Positions 48,988 to 59,508 of a DNA stretch of 64,000 nt are shown here, one piece after another. Both the position numbers and the translations under genes were made by a program. The notes under the pieces are model-generated. The model did no database searches. It had not been told where the DNA came from and saw nothing but the letters and a program-made list of their open reading frames with translations. Source of the DNA: Ramlibacter sp. Leaf400 (GTDB taxonomy: Bacteria > Pseudomonadota > Gammaproteobacteria > Burkholderiales > Burkholderiaceae_C); assembly GCF_001424545.1 (NCBI RefSeq), contig NZ_LMQL01000010.1:424673-488672 (forward strand), read 5' to 3'. Within the stretch, counting starts at the first letter, position 1, and every line of letters begins with the position of its first letter.

Positions 48988-49046
48988 TCCTCCAGTGCCG
49001 ATGCTACCTGTCGGGCGGAGCGGAAACCGAAGAAGCAGGGGGCAGG

Positions 49047-50615
49047 ATGCTGACGCCTCAATTCCTCCTGCCCGTGCACGACGAAATCACGGTGGACCTG
49101 TTCGCGGGTGGCGGGGGCGCCAGCACCGGCATCGAGCAGGCCATCGGCCGGCCGGTCGATATCGCCATAAACCACGATCCGGAGGCGGTCAGCCTCCACC
49201 AGGCGAACCACCCCCAGACGCGGCACTACGTCAGCGACGTGTTCGCCGCGGCGCCGCGCGCCGTGACCGAGGGCCGGCCGGTGGGCCTGCTCTGGGCGTC
49301 GCCGGACTGCACCTTCCACAGCAAAGCTCGCGGTGGCAAGCCGCACCGCGACCGAAACCAAGCCCGGCGCCGCCGAGCGCTGGCGTGGGTGGTGGTCCGC
49401 TGGGCGAAGGCCGTTCGGCCGCGCGTGATCGCACTGGAGAACGTCGAGGAATTCCAGCACTGGGGCCCACTGCTGGACGACGGCCAGCCCTGCCCCGAGC
49501 GCCGCGGCCACAGCTTCAAGCGCTGGGTCGCCCAGCTGCGCAACCTGGGCTACCAGGTCGAGTGGCGCGAGCTGCGCGGTTGCGACTACGGGGCGCCGAC
49601 TATCCGCAAGCGCCTGTTCCTGGTCGCGCGCTGCGATGGGGAGCCGATTGTCTGGCCCGAGCCGACGCATGGCGCGCCAGGCAGCCTGCCGGTGCAGGCC
49701 AAGAAGCTGAAGCCCTGGCCGGTGGCGGCCGATTGCATCGACTGGAGCCTGCCGGCGCCTTCGATCTTCGAGCGGGAGCGGCCGTTGGCCGCGGCGACGA
49801 TGCGGCGGATCGCGAAGGGCATCCAGCGCTACGTGGTGGACGCGGCCGAGCCGTTCATCGTGCCGATCGGCTATGGCGAGCGCGCGGGCCAGCAGCCACG
49901 CACCGCCAGCATCCGGCAGCCGCTGGCCACCGCCGTGGGCGCGAACAAGCACGCCCTGGTCGCGCCCACGCTGGTCGGCATCGACAACCAGAGTTCACGA
50001 GCGGGCAGCTGGAGCGCCACCGAACCACTGCGCACCACCACGACGGAGAACCGGCACGCGCTCGTCACCGCCTTCCTGGCGCAGTTCAACAACCACGAGG
50101 GGAGTCGCCCGCACGCAGGCCGCGCGGCGGATGCGCCGCTCAGCACCGTGACGACGAGCGGGAGCCACCAGCAACTGGTCACGTCCAGCTTGGTGAAGCT
50201 GCGCGGCACCAGCACCGCCGCCGGCGCCGACGAGCCGCTGCACACCATCAGCGCCGGCGGCACGCACCATGCCGAGGTGCGCGCGTTCCTGCAGACCTAC
50301 TACGGCGTCGACCAGGACACCCGCATTGAGGAGCCGCTGCCCACGGTCACCACGCGCGATCGCTTCAGCCTGGTGATGGTGCACGGCCAGCCGTACGCGA
50401 TCGTTGACATCGGCCTGCGCATGCTGTCGCCGCGCGAGCTCTACACGGCGCAGGGCTTCCCGTGCGAGTACGTGATCGACCGCGGCGCGGACGGCCGGCC
50501 GCTGACAAAGACCGCCCAGGTGCGCATGTGCGGAAACAGCGTTTGCCCGCCGCTGGCCCGCGCGATCGTGGCGGCGAACTACAGCGAACAGCAACTCGCG
50601 CGGAGGGCCGCCTGA
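49047..50615 (+). CDS. DNA (cytosine-5) methyltransferase with repeat-containing recognition region
   Basis: A 522-residue C5 methyltransferase. Motif I is D-L-F-A-G-G-G-G at 17-24, motif IV is S-P-D-C at 85-88 (Cys88 nucleophile; the usual P-P-C is P-D-C), motif VI is E-N-V at 131-133, and the C-terminal motif X is G-N-S-V-C-P-P. Between about 285 and 440 there are five degenerate repeats of the form P-L-x-T-x-T-T-x-x-x-H-A-L-V. It probably modifies phage or host DNA to evade restriction. No partner endonuclease is seen. Confidence 0.9.
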   Translation: MLTPQFLLPVHDEITVDLFAGGGGASTGIEQAIGRPVDIAINHDPEAVSLHQANHPQTRHYVSDVFAAAPRAVTEGRPVGLLWASPDCTFHSKARGGKPHRDRNQARRRRALAWVVVRWAKAVRPRVIALENVEEFQHWGPLLDDGQPCPERRGHSFKRWVAQLRNLGYQVEWRELRGCDYGAPTIRKRLFLVARCDGEPIVWPEPTHGAPGSLPVQAKKLKPWPVAADCIDWSLPAPSIFERERPLAAATMRRIAKGIQRYVVDAAEPFIVPIGYGERAGQQPRTASIRQPLATAVGANKHALVAPTLVGIDNQSSRAGSWSATEPLRTTTTENRHALVTAFLAQFNNHEGSRPHAGRAADAPLSTVTTSGSHQQLVTSSLVKLRGTSTAAGADEPLHTISAGGTHHAEVRAFLQTYYGVDQDTRIEEPLPTVTTRDRFSLVMVHGQPYAIVDIGLRMLSPRELYTAQGFPCEYVIDRGADGRPLTKTAQVRMCGNSVCPPLARAIVAANYSEQQLARRAA

Positions 50616-50641
50616 TGCCCGCGACCATCGCCTTGCAACGA

Positions 50642-50863
50642 TCAGGGTATCGGCGGGAACTTGGCCTCCGCCCACTTCCTGGCGCGCTTCACGGCAGCCT
50701 CTTCGCTGGGGTCTTGCGCGTCCATCTCATGGATTTGGTCGTCAGAGTGGGAGCCGTGGTGCGCGGTGACGCACACGCGGCCGCCCCAGGTGCCGTCCGC
50801 ATACGCCTGGGCATAGCACGACACGTCCCGCGGACCAGATTGGTACTCGGTCTTTATGCTCAT
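50642..50863 (-). CDS. hypothetical small protein
   Basis: A 73-residue protein of unknown function, opposite to the early operon. It has Y-A-D-G-T-W-G-G-R-V-C-V-T-A-H-H-G in its middle and a C-terminal helix with A-V-K-R-A-R-K-W-A. ATG at 50863 is preceded closely by GGAG; a start at 50917 is possible. It looks like a small stand-alone cargo gene. Confidence 0.5.
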   Translation of the reverse strand: MSIKTEYQSGPRDVSCYAQAYADGTWGGRVCVTAHHGSHSDDQIHEMDAQDPSEEAAVKRARKWAEAKFPPIP

Positions 50864-50992
50864 CTCCGCAAAGCCGAGGACGGTAGCACGCTTTGGAAGG
50901 TGACCAGGGCTGAGCAAGGTTGGCGTCGTGCCCGGGCTACCGGCCCGTGGTGCCTCGAGAAGGTTTTGGTGGGCGAAAGGTGGACACCAACA

Positions 50993-51646
50993 CTACTCGG
51001 TCCGGGAGAGCTTATCCAGCTCCGTCTGAAGTGCCGCTTTCGCATCACGAACTCGTTGCAGTGCTTTGCCGAACTCGGCTTCGGCGATCGCCTCCTGCAG
51101 GCTGAGGATCCAAGGCCGATTGGACATTTCCTGCAGCTCTCGCTCGGCGTCCTGCACAGCGTTCACCACTTCCCGGACTGCCAAGATGCTGTCGACGGAG
51201 GGCATTGCCAGCGGATCCAGCCGGGTCACCTCCTGCAAGATTCGCTGGGCACGGGTCCGCTGACGTTCTTCTGCTCGCGAAGCAACCTTGTACCGCTCGC
51301 CTGTAGCGGTGCGAAGCGGCTGCTTTCGGAGCTGCGCCAGCTCCTTCAGTTCTTCGTGCGCCTCCGTTGCAAGCGTGATCGCTGGGGCAAACCGCTCGGC
51401 AAGGCGATTCGCATCCTGCAGAACTCGATCCAGTCGTTGCTGGTTCGAGTGTCGGTTGGCGACCCATATGGCGGCCACGATGGCGCCAATGGATCCGACC
51501 GCCTGTACCCAAGCCGCGGCGTCCGAGTTGCCCAGCCAAGTGCCCACGGTGGGCAATCCAGGATAGACAGCAAGTGCCAGCGCGAGGAGCAGCACGAGCA
51601 CGATCCCGATACCAATGTATGTTGGCAGCCCTTCTTCTTCCTTCAC
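50993..51646 (-). CDS. membrane protein with long helical tail
   Basis: A 217-residue protein. GTG at 51646 has GGAG at good spacing. Two adjoining hydrophobic stretches lie at residues 9-28 and 40-62, the second with A-A-W-V-Q-A-V-G-S-I-G-A-I-V-A-A. The rest is a long helical, charged cytoplasmic part likely to form a coiled coil. It is a distant relative of the gene at 47947. No known effector domain is visible. Confidence 0.6.
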   Translation of the reverse strand: MKEEEGLPTYIGIGIVLVLLLALALAVYPGLPTVGTWLGNSDAAAWVQAVGSIGAIVAAIWVANRHSNQQRLDRVLQDANRLAERFAPAITLATEAHEELKELAQLRKQPLRTATGERYKVASRAEERQRTRAQRILQEVTRLDPLAMPSVDSILAVREVVNAVQDAERELQEMSNRPWILSLQEAIAEAEFGKALQRVRDAKAALQTELDKLSRTE

Positions 51647-51765
51647 CGTGAAGCTCCGTCCAGTACGCGACCTAAGTATGGCGGAACGGTGAAGCTCACC
51701 GCCACTTGCCGCTGGCACGTCAGCCCCCGGAGGATGGCGTCCCGACAACTTCAGTCGTGACTCTG

Positions 51766-52002
51766 ATGGAGGTCCTGCTCTCGTCGGCCCAGATCGAGCA
51801 GCTGACCGGCTACAAGCGGCCGGGGGACCAGCTGCGCGAGCTGAAGGCACGCGGCTTCTACCGCGCCCGGCGGGCCAGGGTGACCGGGGAGGTGATCCTG
51901 GAGCGTCCTCACTATGATGCGGTCTGCGCCGGGGCTGGCTCGGCAGCAAACGAGGAGAACCGGCCGCGCGTGCGGCCGCCACCGATGCGTCGGGTGAAAT
52001 GA
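51766..52002 (+). CDS. DUF4224-like small protein upstream of the integrase
   Basis: A 78-residue protein with the DUF4224 core L-S-S-A-Q-I-E-Q-L-T-G-Y-K-R-P, then L-K-A-R-G-F-Y-R-A-R-R. Proteins of this group are common directly before tyrosine integrases, and may serve as excisionase-like factors. It overlaps the integrase by 4 bp. ATG at 51766 is used; GTG at 51757 is possible. Confidence 0.75.
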   Translation: MEVLLSSAQIEQLTGYKRPGDQLRELKARGFYRARRARVTGEVILERPHYDAVCAGAGSAANEENRPRVRPPPMRRVK

Positions 52003-53066
52003 GCAAGCACGTCGAGCTTCCGCCCAGGGTGTACCCGAAGGGCCGCTGGTACTACCTGGTCACGGCGGAGGGGAGGAAGCGCCTCTGGACCAAGCTGACG
52101 AAGATCCACGACGGCATTCCCGCGCTGTATCAGAAGCTCGCCGACATTCACGCGCGCGATGTGGCGCCGGACCGGATCCCGGCGTTGGTCTCCGACTGGC
52201 TGGCCGAGGTGTCTACGTCGCATGCCAAGAAGACCCAGGCGAACGACCGCTGGGTGATGGGCGTGATCAGCGAGAGCCTGGCCGAGTTCCGCGCGAGCCA
52301 GATCAAGCCGCCGGACGTGGCCACCTTCCTGAAGCCGTTCCGGCTGAAGCCGCGAACGCACAATGAGATGCGCGCAGGAGTGCGCGAGCTGATGCGATTT
52401 GCCGAGGAGAAGGGCTTCCGCGAGGCCGGCACGAACCCGGCGGACAGCATCAGGACTATCAGTGCTCCGCCGCGGGACAAGTACATCACCGACAGCGAAC
52501 TGCGGCGCATCAAGGTCGCCGCCATGCGAGATTACCGCGGCAAGATCACGCGCGCGGGCCCGATGATCTGCGCCGCGATCGACATGGCCTACCTGACGGG
52601 ACAGCGCGTCAGCGACATCCTGGACCTGCGCTGGTCCAAGAAGCTGACCATGAACAAGGCCGGCGAGGTGGTGGCGCCCTACATCGATACCGCGGGGATT
52701 TACTTCAAGCCAAGCAAGACGGCGGGCAGCACCGGAGCCAAGGTCTTGATCGCCTGGACACCGCGGCTGTCAGCCGTCGTCGAGCGGATCCGCGCGATGA
52801 AGCGGCGGAACACGCACTGGGTGATCACCCAGGAGGACGCCCAACCTTACACCTACAGCGGGTTCTTCCGACGCTGGAAGCGCGCCGTCAAGCTGGCTGG
52901 AGTGAACGACTGCCATTTCAACGACCTGCGCGCCAAGGCGCTCACGGACAAGGAAGCAGCCCAAGGCATGCAGGCAGCACGGCGAATGGGCGCGCACAGC
53001 ACGGAAGCGCAAACGGCCGATTACGTGCGACACCGCCAAGCGCAGATTACGCCAGCCACTCGCTGA
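51999..53066 (+). CDS. tyrosine integrase
   Basis: A 355-residue tyrosine recombinase. Arm-binding and core-binding parts occupy the first 150 residues. The catalytic set is Arg203 (T-G-Q-R-V-S), Lys near 240, His306 and Arg311 (H-F-N-D-L-R), His333 and nucleophile Tyr342 (A-D-Y-V-R-H). It would recombine attP with the 3' half of tRNA-Pro, the 46-bp core seen at both ends. Its place 1.6 kb from attR fits a standard lysogenic arrangement. Confidence 0.93.
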   Translation: MSKHVELPPRVYPKGRWYYLVTAEGRKRLWTKLTKIHDGIPALYQKLADIHARDVAPDRIPALVSDWLAEVSTSHAKKTQANDRWVMGVISESLAEFRASQIKPPDVATFLKPFRLKPRTHNEMRAGVRELMRFAEEKGFREAGTNPADSIRTISAPPRDKYITDSELRRIKVAAMRDYRGKITRAGPMICAAIDMAYLTGQRVSDILDLRWSKKLTMNKAGEVVAPYIDTAGIYFKPSKTAGSTGAKVLIAWTPRLSAVVERIRAMKRRNTHWVITQEDAQPYTYSGFFRRWKRAVKLAGVNDCHFNDLRAKALTDKEAAQGMQAARRMGAHSTEAQTADYVRHRQAQITPATR

Positions 53067-53139
53067 GTTCGCGGAATTCCCGATGTCCGGGTGCTGCTGA
53101 GTTCGGTATAACCCCACCTCGCAGGAAAAGGGAGGGGAA

Positions 53140-54006
53140 ATGGCCAGAAAGCGAACCATCAAAGCCAGCGGCATCAATTTGCGCGTCCACACGAAACATG
53201 CGCCCGAGGAGTACGTTGCGCTCTGGCGGTTGCTGGTGCGGCTCAAGCAACACAAATTGCGCGGAGACACTGCGCTGATGATCGGTAGCTCACGCGCATT
53301 GGAATCCGGCAACCCGAATTCGCCTCTGTTCGGGTACCTGTACCGCTTCCTCAACATCAACCCGGACGAACCTTGGTTTGACATCGAGCAACAGAAGCAG
53401 GCCGACGATGACGATGTCGCGCAGGTCCGAATCCCACCGAAGCTGAAGCCGAATCTTGAAGAGATCCCGTACATCTTTGACGTCGCGAAGCATCGCCTCT
53501 ACTTCCAATCGGGGGGCACGCACGGCGGCGTATCTCCGGGCATGGTGCACGGTCTGCTCGAGTTCCTCTGCTCGGCTCCACAGGTGATAAGTCGGTTCGG
53601 CGACGTAGACAAGACGATCATGACCCGCGAAGGCGTGATCGATGAACTACTCGCCTGGCCTGTGATCCGTCAGATCCGGGTGGTCCTCGACCGTCCGAAT
53701 CCCAGCGAGTACGAGGACGACCAAGCCTTCTACGAGATGCTCGAACGAAGGAATCTCAGACGAGAAGAGCACGTTTTCTACAAGGCCAAAGACGCTCCAA
53801 CAATCACACCAGACGACGAGATGGTCGCGATGTTCGGGCGCGCCGTAACCGATGGCATCTACAAGCAGACCGGGGTCAACCCAGAAGGAAAGGCGGAAGA
53901 GGCCTCCTCCGAGCAATACCCCCGAACGGAAATAGGCCTGTACGATCCGGACGTGCAGATGCATTCCGACGCTTTCATCGGCTTAGTGAAAGCCAAGTTC
54001 AAATAG
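53140..54006 (+). CDS. DUF4747-like protein, candidate defence component
   Basis: A 288-residue soluble protein with I-N-L-R-V-H-T-K-H-A-P-E-E-Y near the N-terminus, then F-D-V-A-K-H-R-L-Y-F-Q and a P-G-M-V-H-G-L-L-E segment. This matches what is remembered of DUF4747, a family with no known function. The ribosome site (GGGAGGGG) is very strong and TATAAC at 53107 may be its -10 box. The downstream membrane protein starts 2 bp after its stop, so they form one unit. The base composition is lower in GC than the phage genes, which suggests recent arrival. Confidence 0.6.
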   Translation: MARKRTIKASGINLRVHTKHAPEEYVALWRLLVRLKQHKLRGDTALMIGSSRALESGNPNSPLFGYLYRFLNINPDEPWFDIEQQKQADDDDVAQVRIPPKLKPNLEEIPYIFDVAKHRLYFQSGGTHGGVSPGMVHGLLEFLCSAPQVISRFGDVDKTIMTREGVIDELLAWPVIRQIRVVLDRPNPSEYEDDQAFYEMLERRNLRREEHVFYKAKDAPTITPDDEMVAMFGRAVTDGIYKQTGVNPEGKAEEASSEQYPRTEIGLYDPDVQMHSDAFIGLVKAKFK

Positions 54007-54008
54007 CG

Positions 54009-54593
54009 ATGCCCTCCCTGAGCGGCCCTCTTAGGAACCATCAGGTTCTCTTGCTGGCGTGGCGCATCACGGGAGGCACCCGCGCGTTCGTGCGCAGCGC
54101 TGATTTCGTCGTGGCACTCGCCATCACGGCGCTGTGCGCGAATAAGTGGCTTGGGCAAGGCTGGTGGGACCAGGCGATCGCCATAGTGCCCAGTCTGCTC
54201 GGCTTCACTCTTGGGGGGTTCGCGATCTTTCTCGGTTTCGGCAGCGACAGCTTCCGTGAACAGATCACCACCGAGAACCAGCTGACCTCTCCTTATCTGA
54301 GTGTCAGTGCGGCCTTTTTGATTTTCGTGACGGCGCAGTGCGTCGCGCTTCTTTACGCGTTGATCTGTGCGGCGCTGTACTTTCCCCGGCCGCCCATCCT
54401 GGATCCTCTGGGGCCGTTTCTGGAAAGCGCTACCCCGGTCGCGTGGGGCATTGGCTATCTGATCTTCGTGCTCAGCATCACTCTCTCGATGCGAGCTGCT
54501 CTGCGGATCTTCCGTCTGAGCCGCTGGTACAACTCGTTCATCGTGGCGATGCGCAATGCGGAACAAGACGGTGCGTCAGGCGGATCGCGTTAG
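54009..54593 (+). CDS. four-helix membrane protein paired with the DUF4747-like gene
   Basis: A 194-residue membrane protein with four hydrophobic segments (near 31-47, 52-77, 95-122 and 143-165) and short loops, ending in a hydrophilic tail. The ATG is 2 bp after the previous stop and it lacks its own ribosome site, so translation is coupled. A soluble sensor plus a membrane effector is a common layout in abortive-infection systems, but no effector family is recognised here. Confidence 0.6.
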   Translation: MPSLSGPLRNHQVLLLAWRITGGTRAFVRSADFVVALAITALCANKWLGQGWWDQAIAIVPSLLGFTLGGFAIFLGFGSDSFREQITTENQLTSPYLSVSAAFLIFVTAQCVALLYALICAALYFPRPPILDPLGPFLESATPVAWGIGYLIFVLSITLSMRAALRIFRLSRWYNSFIVAMRNAEQDGASGGSR

Positions 54594-54641
54594 AAGAATC
54601 GGCCGGCGTTAGAAAACCGCTCGGTTCTTGAGCAGCAGCAG

Positions 54642-54660
54642 AAACGATAAAAATCGTTTT
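54642..54660. terminator. intrinsic terminator next to attR
   Basis: AAACGAT (54642-54648) pairs perfectly with ATCGTTT (54653-54659) around AAAA, and a T-run continues on the right. On the other strand the same hairpin lies just after the tRNA 3' end, so it may end transcripts in both directions. Confidence 0.55.
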
Positions 54661-54675
54661 GAATCAACGGGTTAG

Positions 54676-54753
<78 letters not shown>

Positions 54754-54800
54754 AACCCAGGCATTCTACCGGCCGGACCGTCGGCCCAGGAGTCAGACCG

Positions 54801-55193
54801 ATGGCGATCCGGATCGTGAGGCTGGGCACCCCGAGGGCGAAGGACGAGGGGTTGCGCATCGGCACCGTGCGGCGGCCGCCGCGCGGCGTGCCCAAGGCGC
54901 AGTTCGCGTCGGGCAACTGGTACGACGTGTGGTTCCCCAACCTGTCGCCCAGCGCGGACAACGTCCAGACCGGGCTTGCCGCGCAGACCGACAAGGAGTG
55001 GGCGACGTTCGTGCGCAAATTCCGCGCCGAGATGGCGCAGCCCGACGCCAGCCGGACGCTGGACCTGCTGGCGGCGCTGTCGCACCAGGGCAATTTCTCG
55101 ATGGGCTGCTACTGCGAGGACGAGACGCGCTGCCACCGGTCGGTGCTGCGCGAGCTGCTGGCCAAGCGGGGCGCGGACATCGCTGCCGGCTGA
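54801..55193 (+). CDS. DUF488 family protein (YeaO-like)
   Basis: A 130-residue protein of the DUF488 family: I-R-I-V-R-L-G-T-P-R near the start, W-Y-D-V-W-F-P-N-L-S-P-S in the middle, and C-Y-C-E-D-E-T-R-C-H-R-S near the C-terminus, which carries the cysteine motif typical of the group. The function is uncertain. ATG at 54801 has AGGAG upstream. It is the first host gene right of the prophage. Confidence 0.8.
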   Translation: MAIRIVRLGTPRAKDEGLRIGTVRRPPRGVPKAQFASGNWYDVWFPNLSPSADNVQTGLAAQTDKEWATFVRKFRAEMAQPDASRTLDLLAALSHQGNFSMGCYCEDETRCHRSVLRELLAKRGADIAAG

Positions 55194-55215
55194 ACGGCCC
55201 CGCAGACAAGAAAAA

Positions 55216-55236
55216 ACGCCGGCGCATGGCCGGCGT
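55216..55236. terminator. terminator between convergent genes
   Basis: ACGCCGG and CCGGCGT form a 7-bp stem around a 7-nt loop, with AAAAA on the left. For the leftward gene starting at 55907 this is a good intrinsic terminator with a U-run; for the rightward gene it is weaker. Confidence 0.75.
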
Positions 55237-55259
55237 TCTTCATGGGCCATGGCCATGGC

Positions 55260-55907
55260 TTACTGCGGCTGGACCTTCTTGGCCTGTCCCGGAGGCAGGC
55301 AGCCGTTGTCCTTCTTGTCCAGGCCCGGCGGGCAGTCGCGGCGGTTGCCCATCGTCGAGGTGTCCGAGGAGCCGCTGGCGCCCAGCGTGCCGGTGGTGCC
55401 TGCGTGGCCGGTGGTGCCTGCGTGGCCGGTGGTGCCCGTATGGGTCGAGACACCCGGAGTGGTCACTCCAGCCGAGCCGGCCGGGGTGTTCGCGCCGACC
55501 GAGGCCCCCGGAACGTTCGCGCCCACCGCGGCGCCGGTGCCGGTGCTGCCCGACAGCGTCGTGCCGCTGCCCGCGGTGCTGCCGGTAGTCCCGGTAGTCC
55601 CAGTCGTCCCAGCCGTGCCGGTCCCGGCCGTGGTGCCCGCACTGCCGCTGGGCTGCGTCGTCGTCGTGCTGGGGCGCACGCCCGAGGTGGCCGACGTCGC
55701 CCCCGGCTGCACGATGGCCCCGCCGCTCGCCCCCAGGGTGCCGGTGGTGGTGGCGCCCTGTCCCGTGACGCTGGCGTCGCTCGCCTGGCTGCCGCTGCTG
55801 CTCGAAGACACGCCGGCCGGCGTGGTGGTCGAGCTCGAAGTGGTGGTCTGGGCAATGGCGCCCCCTGCCAGCAGCGAAGCGACCAGAAGACTCAGAAGTT
55901 TGCTCAT
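55260..55907 (-). CDS. exported Thr/Gly/Ser-rich low-complexity protein
   Basis: A 215-residue protein with a signal peptide (cleavage near G-A-I-A-Q). Most of the mature part is low complexity (Thr, Gly, Ser, Ala), with short repeats such as G-T-T-G-T-T-G and three tandem G-T-T-G-H-A units. The C-terminal part has a short conserved module with two Cys (D-C-P-P-G-L-D-K-K-D-N-G-C-L-P-P-G-Q) also seen in small exported proteins of proteobacteria. The function is unknown. ATG at 55907 is used, from which the signal peptide begins. Confidence 0.7.
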   Translation of the reverse strand: MSKLLSLLVASLLAGGAIAQTTTSSSTTTPAGVSSSSSGSQASDASVTGQGATTTGTLGASGGAIVQPGATSATSGVRPSTTTTQPSGSAGTTAGTGTAGTTGTTGTTGSTAGSGTTLSGSTGTGAAVGANVPGASVGANTPAGSAGVTTPGVSTHTGTTGHAGTTGHAGTTGTLGASGSSDTSTMGNRRDCPPGLDKKDNGCLPPGQAKKVQPQ

Positions 55908-56062
55908 GCGTTCATCTCCATCAAAGTGAAGCCCTGGCGCGACGGGTGGCGCCGGGACATGGGATGAGCATGGCCTGCGGCCGGGCTGCGGGTGGTCGGA
56001 CATGGGAAAGCATCCCAGTGGGGCGATTCCGACCGGGCGTAGGAGATGCCTCGTGCTGAGGC

Positions 56063-56088
56063 AAAAAAAAGCCGGCTCTGAGGCCGGC
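56063..56088 (-). terminator. terminator after boxB
   Basis: On the coding strand GCCGGC-CTCAGA-GCCGGC is followed by eight T, an intrinsic terminator about 105 bp after the boxB stop, with the dRS3-like element lying between. Confidence 0.75.
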
Positions 56089-56104
56089 GCTTATTCGAGC
56101 CACA

Positions 56105-56184
56105 CCGTCATTCCCGCGAAGGCGGGAATCCAGGTGGCGCGTGGGGAGGGAAGCACTGGATCCCCGCCTCCGCGGGGATGACGG
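56105..56184. repeat. ATTCCC...GGGAAT-type inverted repeat element
   Basis: The arms CCGTCATTCCCGCG (from 56105) and CGCGGGGATGACGG (ending 56184) are inverted, and each arm is itself a small hairpin (CCCGCGAAGGCGGG; CCCCGCCTCCGCGGGG). The ATTCCCGCGAAGGCGGGAAT core is the dRS3-like sequence known from Neisseria and common in Burkholderiales. It is a dispersed element that may also stabilise the boxB transcript end. Confidence 0.75.
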
Positions 56185-56193
56185 AACCAAGTC

Positions 56194-57618
<1,425 letters not shown>

Positions 57619-57626
57619 GGATTTTC

Positions 57627-57712
57627 CTAGGGGCTAGGGGCTAGGGGCTAGGGGCTAGGGGGGGTTCCGGGGCTGTTTCCCTAGCCCCTAGTCCCCAGCC
57701 CCTAGCCCCTGT
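57627..57712. repeat. CTAGGGG inverted array between boxC and boxB
   Basis: Five tandem CTAGGGG units (57627-57661) face an inverted set of CCCCTAG-like units (57680-57712). The two halves can form a long hairpin. On the plus strand, the left half is a perfect G4-N3 quadruplex pattern; on the boxCB mRNA strand the other half has four G-runs. A related stretch lies at 63962-63997. The element is close to the boxB ribosome site and so could tune boxB translation or separate the two mRNAs. Confidence 0.75.
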
Positions 57713-57715
57713 ATT

Positions 57716-59407
<1,692 letters not shown>

Positions 59408-59483
59408 CAGACGGGCTCCTTGAATCTCAGGTTGAACTTCACTTCGGGGCGGTCGCCCGCATCGCCTCATTCCGCGGGTCGAT

Positions 59484-59499
59484 CCCCAGCAAGCTGGGG
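59484..59499. repeat. small perfect hairpin between boxR and boxC
   Basis: CCCCAGC (59484-59490) and GCTGGGG (59493-59499) form a perfect 7-bp stem with AA between. It could attenuate or mark processing between the regulator and catabolic genes. The same type of sequence is common in Burkholderiales genomes. Confidence 0.45.
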
Positions 59500-59508
59500 C
59501 CCCTCGCC

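Noticed and set aside
57627-57712. CTAGGGG repeats as a CRISPR-like array
   Set aside because: The units are contiguous heptamers with no spacers and no cas genes are near.
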